NCBI RefSeq assembly: GCF_002086795.1
Contig: NZ_MVIM01000004.1
Coordinates: 124,001 to 188,000, forward strand
Source: Mycolicibacterium tusciae
GTDB taxonomy: Bacteria > Actinomycetota > Actinomycetes > Mycobacteriales > Mycobacteriaceae
Length of the DNA stretch: 64,000 nt
Reading direction: 5' to 3'
Below the pieces are notes generated by a model. That model was not told the DNA's origin and ran no database searches. It saw nothing but the letters and a program-made list of their open reading frames with translations. Shown here one piece after another: positions 54,193-61,800 of this stretch; position 1 is the stretch's first letter, and every line of letters starts with the position of its first letter. The position numbers and the translations under genes are program-made.

Positions 54193-55881
54193 TCATCGCA
54201 GATCCGCCTCGTCTGCTCGTACGGCCCACGTAGCGAAACGCTCGCCGGCCTCGCGATGTTTCACGAAGTTGCGAACGACTCGTTCGATGTAGTCAGCGAG
54301 CTCGGTCGAGAGCACCTTGTGCTGACGCAACTTGCGGCCGAACCCGCTGTCCAGACCCAGGCTTCCCCCGAGGTGGACCTGAAAACCCTCGACCGGAGGA
54401 TCTCCGGCTCCGTCCTCACTGACCATCTGGCCCTTGAACCCGATGTCGGCCACCTGGATGCGCGCGCATGAGTTCGGGCAGCCGTTGATGTTGACGGTGA
54501 TCGGCACGTCGAGCTGGGCGTTGATGTCCTCGAGCCGCTTTTCCAGCTCCGGAACCAGCACCTGCGAACGGCTGCGGGTCTCGGCGAAGCTCAGCTTGCA
54601 GAACTCGATGCCCGTGCAGGCCATGAGGTTGCGCCGCCAGTGTGACGGCTGCGCGGGTAGGCCCAGCGCATCCAGCTGTTCGACGAGCTTGGCCACCTTT
54701 TCACTGGGAACATCGAGGATGATCAGCTTCTGATACGGCGTGAACCGGATCCGGTCGCTGCCCGCGGCCTCGGCCAGGTCGGCCACCTTGGTCAGGATGG
54801 TGCCCGAAACGCGGCCCGCGATCGGTGCGACGCCGACGGCGTTCAAGCCGTTCTTCAGTTTCTGCACGCCGACGTGGTCGATCGGGCGGGTGACGGGGAT
54901 CGGGGCGGGCCCGTCGAGAAGGGGGCGCTTCAAGTATTCCTGTTCGAGAACTTTCCGGAATTTTTCTACGCCCCAGTCCTTGATCAGGAACTTCAACCGG
55001 GCCTTGGACCGCAGCCGTCGGTATCCGTAGTCGCGGAAGACGCTGACCACGCCCTCCCACACGTCGGGCACCTCGTCGAGCGGCACCCAGGCACCGACCC
55101 GCTGGCCCAGCATCGGGTTGGTGGACAGACCGCCGCCCACCCACAGATCGAATCCCGGACCGTGTTCGGGATGCTCGACGCCGATGAACGCCACGTCGTT
55201 GACCTCGTGCACTACGTCCTGCAGACCCGAGATCGCAGTCTTGAACTTGCGCGGCAGGTTCGAGTACTCGGGCTTGTTGATGTAGCGCTCGACGATCTCG
55301 TGAATCGCCGGAGTTCCGTCGATCACCTCGTCGAGCGACTCGCCGGCCAGCGGCGAGCCGAGGACGACGCGGGGGCAGTCGCCACACGCCTCGGTGGTCT
55401 GGAGTCCGACCTCGTCGAGCCGCCGCCAGATCTCGGGCATGTTCTCGACCTCGATCCAGTGGTACTGGATGTTCTGCCGGTCGGAGATGTCGGCGGTGTC
55501 GCGCGCGAACTCGGTGGAGATGCCGCCCAGTGTGCGCAGCGCGGCCGCGGTCAGGGCACCGCCGTCGCTGCGGACGCGCAGCATGAAGTACTCGTCCTCG
55601 AGCATGTCGGTGTTCTCGTCACCGGTCCAGGTGCCGTCATAGCCCGGCTTGCGCTGGGTGTACAGACCCCACCACCGGAAACGGCCACGCAGGTCGCCCT
55701 TGTCGATCGACTCGAAGCCGTTCTTGGCGTAGATGTTCTCGATACGCGCCCGAACGTTGAGCGGGTTGTCGTCCTTCTTGGACTGTTCGTTCGGGTTGAG
55801 CGGCTCGCGGTATCCGAGCGCCCACTGACCCTCGCCACGTGGGCGCTTGACAGGCTTGGACTTTGATTCGGCTGTTGTCAT
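54193..55881 (-). CDS. nirA: Ferredoxin-dependent sulfite reductase
   Basis: A 562-residue sirohaem and [4Fe-4S] enzyme that reduces sulfite to sulfide. The cluster ligands are CTGIEFCKLSFAETR (CxxxxxC, about residue 425) and NINGCPNSCARIQ (CxxxC, about 468). The duplicated sirohaem-binding halves are complete (QNIQYHWIEVENMPEIW and TPYQKLIILDVP). ATG at 55879-55881 has the ribosome-binding site AAAGGAG 9 nt upstream, inside a stem-loop. It begins the operon and follows the polycysteine leader ORF. Confidence 0.96.
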   Translation of the reverse strand: MTTAESKSKPVKRPRGEGQWALGYREPLNPNEQSKKDDNPLNVRARIENIYAKNGFESIDKGDLRGRFRWWGLYTQRKPGYDGTWTGDENTDMLEDEYFMLRVRSDGGALTAAALRTLGGISTEFARDTADISDRQNIQYHWIEVENMPEIWRRLDEVGLQTTEACGDCPRVVLGSPLAGESLDEVIDGTPAIHEIVERYINKPEYSNLPRKFKTAISGLQDVVHEVNDVAFIGVEHPEHGPGFDLWVGGGLSTNPMLGQRVGAWVPLDEVPDVWEGVVSVFRDYGYRRLRSKARLKFLIKDWGVEKFRKVLEQEYLKRPLLDGPAPIPVTRPIDHVGVQKLKNGLNAVGVAPIAGRVSGTILTKVADLAEAAGSDRIRFTPYQKLIILDVPSEKVAKLVEQLDALGLPAQPSHWRRNLMACTGIEFCKLSFAETRSRSQVLVPELEKRLEDINAQLDVPITVNINGCPNSCARIQVADIGFKGQMVSEDGAGDPPVEGFQVHLGGSLGLDSGFGRKLRQHKVLSTELADYIERVVRNFVKHREAGERFATWAVRADEADLR

Positions 55882-55888
55882 GTGGTTT

Positions 55889-55958
55889 GGCTCCTTTGTG
55901 GAGCCGGACCGCGCGTCTCACCGGTGGGCTGACCGGCGGCGCAGATCCGGCGGCCAGC
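55889..55958 (-). promoter_or_regulatory. Two RNA stem-loops between the Cys leader and nirA, one hiding the ribosome-binding site
   Basis: In the minus-strand RNA, GGCUCC-ACAAA-GGAGCC (55905 to 55889) forms a 6-bp hairpin, with nirA's ribosome-binding site (AAAGGAG) in the 3' arm. A larger stem upstream (55958 to 55928) pairs 11 of 12 bases, counting one wobble, with a 7-nt loop. Together with the Cys leader these fit an attenuator: ribosome behaviour on the leader decides whether the ribosome-binding site is free. Confidence 0.6.
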
Positions 55959-55986
55959 TGCAAGTACAGGTGGGCAGGTCAGCGCG

Positions 55987-56043
55987 TCAGGGCAGACAAC
56001 AACAGGTACAGACGCGCTTGAAGTCGACGTGACGCCGCACCAC
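55987..56043 (-). CDS. Leader peptide with polycysteine run (cysteine-responsive attenuator of nirA operon)
   Basis: A short ORF encoding VVRRHVDFKRVCTCCCLP, with GTG at 56043 or 56040, and four Cys codons (TGT ACC TGT TGT TGT) just before CLP-stop. The -10-like TATCGC at 56051-56046 lies 5 nt from GTG 56040, so a leaderless start is likely there. It ends 105 nt before nirA. The similarity to the leader at 44528 and the position before a sulfate-reduction operon match the known mycobacterial polycysteine attenuators. Confidence 0.78.
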   Translation of the reverse strand: MVRRHVDFKRVCTCCCLP

Positions 56044-56135
56044 CAGCGATACGCGGTGGGGGAAGATGCGGCCGGACTTCACGTTGCCAATTGTGCCACG
56101 GGCACCGACAAATGCCCTAACCGGGCCAGATTTGC

Positions 56136-56148
56136 GCTCACCGTGAGC
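56136..56148. promoter_or_regulatory. Palindrome in the nirA/hemW divergent region
   Basis: GCTCACCGTGAGC has perfect 6-bp arms around one base. It lies 29 bp before hemW and 94 bp upstream of the leader ORF. The run TTATCT at 56158-56163 could be the hemW -10. Operator for either direction is possible. Confidence 0.35.
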
Positions 56149-56176
56149 AAAAGGCGTTATCTGGGAAACTGGCTGC

Positions 56177-57355
56177 ATGACAGTCCCGACGGCAGGCGTG
56201 CGCGAGCTGCCCGATCTCGCGCTGACGCCGGGCCGTCCGTTCGGCGTCTACGTCCATGTTCCGTTCTGTGCCGCGCGTTGCGGCTACTGCGACTTCAACA
56301 CCTATACCCCTGCAGAGCTGGGCGGAACGAATCCCGACAGCTGGCTGGCGGCGCTGCGCGCGGAGCTGGCACTGGCCGCCGATCGGCTTGGCTCCACTCC
56401 CGTCGTCGAGACCGTCTTCGTCGGTGGCGGCACCCCCTCGCTGCTCGGTGGCCCCGGTCTGGCGTCGGTGCTGGACGCCATCCGCGCGCATTTCACGCTC
56501 GCAAATGAGGCCGAAATCACGACGGAGGCGAACCCCGAGTCGACCTCCCCCCAGCTGTTCGAGCACCTGCGGGCGGCCGGCTTCACCCGGGTGTCGCTGG
56601 GTATGCAGTCGGTGGCACCGCACGTGCTGGCGGTGCTGGATCGGGTGCACTCGCCGGGGCGGGCTCTGGAAGCGGCGTGCGACGCGCGCGCGGCGGGTTT
56701 CGAGCACGTCAACCTTGACCTGATCTACGGCACGCCGGGGGAGACCGACGACGACCTACTGCGCTCCGTCGACGCCGCCGTCGAGGCGAAGGTCGACCAC
56801 GTGTCCGCCTACGCGCTGGTGGTCGAGGACGGTACGGCGCTGGCCCGCCGGGTTCGCCGCGGCGAGGTTCGTCCACCCGACAACGACGAGCTCGCGCATC
56901 GATACGAGTTGATAGACGCGCGGTTGTCGGAGGCGGGTCTGGGTTGGTACGAGGTTTCGAACTGGTGCTTGCCCGGCGGCGAGTGCCGGCACAACGTCGG
57001 CTACTGGAACGGTGGCGAATGGTGGGGCGCCGGACCCGGTGCGCACGGTTACGTCGGCACCACCCGGTGGTGGAACGTCAAGCATCCCAACCCTTATGCG
57101 CAGCTGCTCGCCGAGGGGACGTTGCCCGTGGCAGATTTCGAGCGGCTCGACGCGGGCGCGCTGCACACCGAGGACGTCATGCTGCGGGTGCGGTTGCGCG
57201 CCGGCCTGCCGATGGCGGCCTTGAATGAGGCCGAACGGCATCGGGCCCAGACCGTGATCGAGGACGGGCTGCTGATCCGCGACGGCGACCATTTGATCCT
57301 CACCGACCCGGGTCGCCTGTTGGCCGACGCGGTGGTCCGCACTCTGCTTGACTGA
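56177..57355 (+). CDS. hemW: Radical SAM haem chaperone, coproporphyrinogen oxidase-like
   Basis: A 392-residue radical SAM protein. The cluster motif VPFCAARCGYCDFNTYT (CxxxCxxC) is at residues about 30-45. The family GGGTPSLL, the EANPES helix and the C-terminal HemW region (WNVKHPNPYAQLL, MLRVRLRAGL) are intact. Proteins of this subgroup bind haem and insert it in targets rather than make it, as HemN does. It is the Rv2388c ortholog by position, adjacent to the mycobactin locus in M. tuberculosis. Confidence 0.9.
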   Translation: MTVPTAGVRELPDLALTPGRPFGVYVHVPFCAARCGYCDFNTYTPAELGGTNPDSWLAALRAELALAADRLGSTPVVETVFVGGGTPSLLGGPGLASVLDAIRAHFTLANEAEITTEANPESTSPQLFEHLRAAGFTRVSLGMQSVAPHVLAVLDRVHSPGRALEAACDARAAGFEHVNLDLIYGTPGETDDDLLRSVDAAVEAKVDHVSAYALVVEDGTALARRVRRGEVRPPDNDELAHRYELIDARLSEAGLGWYEVSNWCLPGGECRHNVGYWNGGEWWGAGPGAHGYVGTTRWWNVKHPNPYAQLLAEGTLPVADFERLDAGALHTEDVMLRVRLRAGLPMAALNEAERHRAQTVIEDGLLIRDGDHLILTDPGRLLADAVVRTLLD

Positions 57356-57359
57356 CGAT

Positions 57360-57388
57360 TGAACGATTTTGCGATGGTGATCCGTTGT
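57360..57388 (+). promoter_or_regulatory. ECF-type (SigL-like) promoter of the sigma/anti-sigma operon
   Basis: TGAACG (57360-57365) and CGTTGT (57383-57388) are separated by 17 nt. This fits the mycobacterial SigL consensus TGAAC(C)-N(16-18)-CGT. It lies 45 nt upstream of the sigma-factor start, so the gene is probably autoregulated. Confidence 0.6.
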
Positions 57389-57432
57389 GTTGGGCGACGA
57401 CGGAAAGCGAGGAATGCGCCGGTGCATCGCAT

Positions 57433-57948
57433 ATGACCGATCCTGATCAGGGCGAGCTGCTGCGGGCGATCCACGACGCCCACAGCAGGGATCTGCAGCG
57501 CTATGTACTGCGTCTGACGCGGGGCGACATGCCGTTCGCGGAGGACGTGGTGCAGGAGTCACTGCTGCGGCTGTGGCGAAAGCCCGAGATTCTCGAACAG
57601 TCCAGCGAATCGGCGCGGGCGTGGCTGTTCACCGTCGCGCGCAATCTCGTCATCGACGACCGTCGCAGCGCGCGCTTCACGCGGGAACTGCAGAGCGACA
57701 ACCTCCCCGAGCGGCCGTCGCTGGATGCGATCGGACCCGCGGTCGACAAGTGGGTCCTGGCCGACGCACTGAAGTCGTTGTCCAGCGATCATCGCAACGC
57801 CATCGTGCGCGCGTATTACCTCGGCCAGACCGTGGCCGATATCGCCCAGCAGGAACAGGTTCCCGAGGGCACGGTCAAATCCAGACTTCACTACGCGCTA
57901 CGTGCGTTACGAATTGCGTTGCAGGAAAGGGGGGTTGGCCGTGACTGA
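57433..57948 (+). CDS. ECF RNA polymerase sigma factor (SigL-like)
   Basis: A 171-residue extracytoplasmic-function sigma factor. Region 2 is RYVLRLTRGDMPFAEDVVQESLLRLWRKPEIL with ARAWLFTVARNLVIDDRRSARF; region 4 is ALKSLSSDHRNAIVRAYYLGQTVADIAQQEQVPEGTVKSRLHYALRAL. The closest family I know is M. tuberculosis SigL. ATG at 57433 follows a GAGG-poor leader; upstream in-frame residues are unlikely. It overlaps the anti-sigma gene by 8 nt. Confidence 0.9.
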   Translation: MTDPDQGELLRAIHDAHSRDLQRYVLRLTRGDMPFAEDVVQESLLRLWRKPEILEQSSESARAWLFTVARNLVIDDRRSARFTRELQSDNLPERPSLDAIGPAVDKWVLADALKSLSSDHRNAIVRAYYLGQTVADIAQQEQVPEGTVKSRLHYALRALRIALQERGVGRD

Positions 57949-58639
57949 GAACAAGCCCGACGACGATCTCGCGGAATGGGATGCCGCCTACGTGCTCGGC
58001 GCGCTGAACCCGAACGATCAGCGGACCTACGAGAACTATCTCGCCACGAACCCCGAGCGAAACGCCGAGTTCGGCGAACTGGCCGGGATGCCCGACATTC
58101 TCGACGTGCTCAGCCCCGAAGAGGCCCTGGCATTGACCGACCTCGCGGGCAGTCCGCCGGCCGGGGATCGCCCGGACAACGTGGCGTCGTTTTCCGCCGC
58201 CTCGGCGAAGCGGCAGCGGCGGTCCGGGCGGGCCATCGCGGTGGTGGTGGCGGCAGCTGCGGCGTTGGCGATCGTCGGCGGCGTAGTGGGGGCGACGGTC
58301 TTTCCACGCACGACGTCGGTGCAGACGGTGGCGATGTCACCGATGCAGCCTGGGTCGCGTCCCGGTCTCACCGCCCAACTCGCCGTCACGGAGAAGAAGT
58401 GGGGGACCGAGCTCAACTGGGCCTGCGAGTACACCAAGGATTGGTCGCGCGACGTCGACAGCTACGACATCGTCGTCACGACGAAGAGCGGCGGGCAGAT
58501 GGTCGTGGGTTCGTGGCGCCCCGCCGGAGACGAAGCCGCCGGATTGTCGGCCGCGACGAGCATTCCGACATCGGAGATCGCCAAGGTCGACATCCGGGTG
58601 ACCGGCACCGATGAACCGCTGGCTGTCACCATTCTTTGA
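57941..58639 (+). CDS. Membrane anti-sigma factor (RskA/RslA-like, no zinc motif)
   Basis: A 232-residue protein. The cytosolic N-terminal anti-sigma domain is DLAEWDAAYVLGALNPNDQRTYENYLATNPERNAEF (about residues 9-45). One membrane helix follows (RAIAVVVAAAAALAIVGGVVGATVF, about residues 98-122), then an external domain of about 110 residues (LAVTEKKWGTELNWACEYTKDW). RslA carries an HxxxCxxC zinc motif in its anti-sigma domain; none is seen here. It therefore seems to be RskA-like, released by proteolysis rather than redox. GTG start. Confidence 0.85.
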   Translation: MTENKPDDDLAEWDAAYVLGALNPNDQRTYENYLATNPERNAEFGELAGMPDILDVLSPEEALALTDLAGSPPAGDRPDNVASFSAASAKRQRRSGRAIAVVVAAAAALAIVGGVVGATVFPRTTSVQTVAMSPMQPGSRPGLTAQLAVTEKKWGTELNWACEYTKDWSRDVDSYDIVVTTKSGGQMVVGSWRPAGDEAAGLSAATSIPTSEIAKVDIRVTGTDEPLAVTIL

Positions 58640-58760
58640 GCGTTCACCGACGTCGGCGGAAACGTGATCGGCGCCACGCTCATGATCACGGTGTAGGCCC
58701 TGCGTAGGGACCAATTTCGGTGCCTCATGTGCCAGGATAGCCACCATGATGCGGGGTTTG

Positions 58761-58779
58761 TTAGGCAAGGCTACCCAGA
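58761..58779 (+). promoter_or_regulatory. IdeR iron-box-like site upstream of the polyketide synthase
   Basis: TTAGGCAAGGCTACCCAGA matches the iron-box consensus TTAGGTTAGGCTAACCTAA at 14 of 19 positions, with the TTAGG, AG, CT and CC cores intact. It ends 27 bp before the GTG start at 58807. IdeR represses mycobacterial siderophore genes in high iron through such boxes. Confidence 0.65.
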
Positions 58780-58806
58780 CTTTCAAGCACTCAGGGCTTC
58801 GTTGAC

Positions 58807-61800
58807 GTGGCAACTACCCCTGAGCCGGTCGCGATCATCGGCATCGGCTGCCGGCTGGCGGGCAGCATCAACGACCCGGCGCAGTTCTGGACGTTCCTAA
58901 TCGAAGGCCGAAGCGACGTACGAGAGGTGCCGGAGGAGCGCTGGGAACCGTATCTGCGCCGGGATCCGCGCAACGCGGCGGTGCTGAAGGAAACCACGCG
59001 GTGGGGCACCTTCCTCGACGACCTGGCCGGGTTCGACGCCGAGTTCTTCGGGGTGTCACCGCGCGAGGCGGAACTGATGGATCCCCAGCAGCGGCTGGCG
59101 CTCGAAGTGAGCTGGGAAGCGCTCGAACACGCGGGTGTGCCGCCGCGCACGTTGGCGGGTACCGACACCGCCGTGCTCATGGGCGTCAACTCCGACGACT
59201 ACGGCAAGCTGATCATGGAGGACCTGCCGGGCATCGAGGCATGGACCGGGATCGGCACATCCCTGTGTGGCATCGCAAACCGGGTGTCACACCTGCTCGA
59301 TCTGCGCGGGCCGAGCGTCGCGCTGGATGCCGCGTGCGCCGCATCGCTGGTGGCCGTGCACCAGGCCTGCCAGATGCTTCGCTCCGGTGAGACGTCGCTG
59401 GCGCTGGCCGGCGGTGTCAGCGCGCTGATCGGCCCAGGGCTGACGCGGGTGCTCGACGAGGCGGGGGCGACGGCCCCGGATGGGCGCTGCAAGACCTTCG
59501 ACGCCAGTGCCGACGGTTACGGGCGTGGCGAGGGCGCGGCCGTGGTCGTGCTCAAACGGCTGACCGACGCGGTGCGCGACGGTGATCGGATCTTGGCCCT
59601 GGTGCGTGGCGGCGCGATCGCGCAGGACGGTCGGACGGTGGGCATCATGTCGCCCAACGGCGACGCTCAGGCCGACATGTTCGCGCGGGCGTGCAAGTCG
59701 GCCGGTGTACCACCCGCGAGCGTCGACTTCGTCGAGGCGCACGGAACCGGAACGCCGACAGGCGATCCCACCGAGGTGCGGGCGTTGGCATCCGTCTACG
59801 GAGTCGATCGCCGGGCGGACGCGCCGTGCCGAATCGGATCGGTGAAGCCGAACGTCGGCCACCTGGAAGGTGGTGCGGGCGTGGTCGGCCTCGTCAAGGC
59901 GGCGCTGGCCCTGTACCACGAAGCGATCCCGCCGACCGCCGGGGTGAAAACGCTTACCCCCGCCGTTGATTGGGCCAACAGCGGCCTGCGGGTGCCGACC
60001 GTCGTCGAACCGTGGGAGCGCACCGGCGACGCACCGCGCCGCGCCGCAGTGTGCAGCTACGGCTACGGCGGCACGATCGCTCACATACTGCTCGAGGAAG
60101 CCCCCCTTCCCGAGACACCTCCTGCCGCCGAGGTCTCAGCAACGCCGACGGTCGTCCCGATATCGGCGCGCTCAACGGCGCGGGTGCGCACCCAGGCCCG
60201 GGCGCTGGCTGACCATTTGCGCGCCGGCGACAAGGGACTCGATCGCGTCGCGGCGACGGCGTGGGCGCGCCGCTCGCACGAATCGGCAAGGGCCGCGGTG
60301 GTGGCGGAGGACATCGACGGTCTGGTGGCCGGACTGGACGCGCTCGCCAACGACGAACCCGATCCATTGGTAGTGACCGGCAACGCTCTCGCGACCGAAG
60401 ATGCCGTGTGGGTGTTCTCCGGCCACGGATCGCACTGGGCCGGTATGGGACAACAACTGCTCGAACGTGCGCCCGCGTTCAGCGCGATCATCGACGCGAT
60501 CGATCCGGTGTTCCGCGAAGAGCTGGGGTTCTGTGCGCGCGATGCGCTGCGCACCGGCGAACTCGGCGGTACGGACCGCGTGCAGGCGTTGACGTTTGCG
60601 ATGCAGGTGGGCCTCGCCGCGGTGCTGCGCGAGCGGGGAGTGACGCCCGCCGCCGTGATCGGGCACTCGGTGGGTGAGGTCGCCGCGTGTGTGACTGCAG
60701 GCGTGTTCGACCTGACGGTGGGCGCGGCGGTGGCGTGTTACCGGGCGCGGGGATTCCAGTCGGTGATGGGCAACGGCGCCATGGCACTGGTGCGCCTGCC
60801 CTTCGCCGAAGCCGAACGCAGACTCGAGGGACAACGCGGTGTGGTTGCGGCGATCAGTGCTTCACCCGCATCGACCGTCGTGTCCGGCACCATCAGCGCC
60901 GTCGAGCAGATCTGCCAGATCTGGACCGACGAAGGCGTGATGATCCGCCGCGTCAACACCGACGTGGCGTTCCACAGTCCGGCGATGGATGCGCTGACCG
61001 CCGAACTCGGCCGACTCACCGCAGAGCTGCCGCCACCGCGTCCCGCCGAAATCCCCCTGTACACAACGGCACTGACCGATCCGCGGTCGACAGCACCTCG
61101 CGACCAGCACTACTGGGTGAGAAACCTTCGTGATCGCGTGCGCTTCGCGGAAGCGGTGACCGCAGCGGCCGAGGACGGCCATCGGCTGTTCCTGGAGGTG
61201 TCCGCCCACCCCGTCGTCTCGCATTCGATCGTGGAGACGTTGACGCATGCGGGCATCGACGAGCATGAAGTCGTTCCGGTGCTCCGCCGCGAACGTCCGG
61301 AAATCCAATCGGTGGCCACTGCGGTGGGCACCCTGTACTGCAACGGCGCCCCCGTACGCCACGGCATCGGTGCCCGCACGCCATGGGCGGACTCGCTGCC
61401 TGTCACGCAGTGGCAGCACCGCCGCTTCTGGCGCACGCCGACGCCGCCGCCCGGCGGTCGTGGTGTGCATGACGTCGACAGCCACACCCTGCTGGGTGGG
61501 CGGATGGATGTGACAGGCGCCGTCGCATCCACCATGTGGCAGACCCGCCTGGATGTGGACAACCGGCCGTATCCGGGAAACCATCCCGTGCAGAATACGG
61601 AAATCGTTCCTGCCGCGGTCATTCTGAACACCTTCCTAGCCGCGGTCGCCAACCTGAACACGCGCTCTGACCGGTCGGGTACCGATCTCGTGGACGTCCG
61701 CCTGCGCACACCCGTGGCGCCGAGCCGCGCCCGCGATGTGCAGGTGGTCCTGCAGGACCGCGGGCTGACACTGTCGACACGGATGGTGGACGACGACGAC

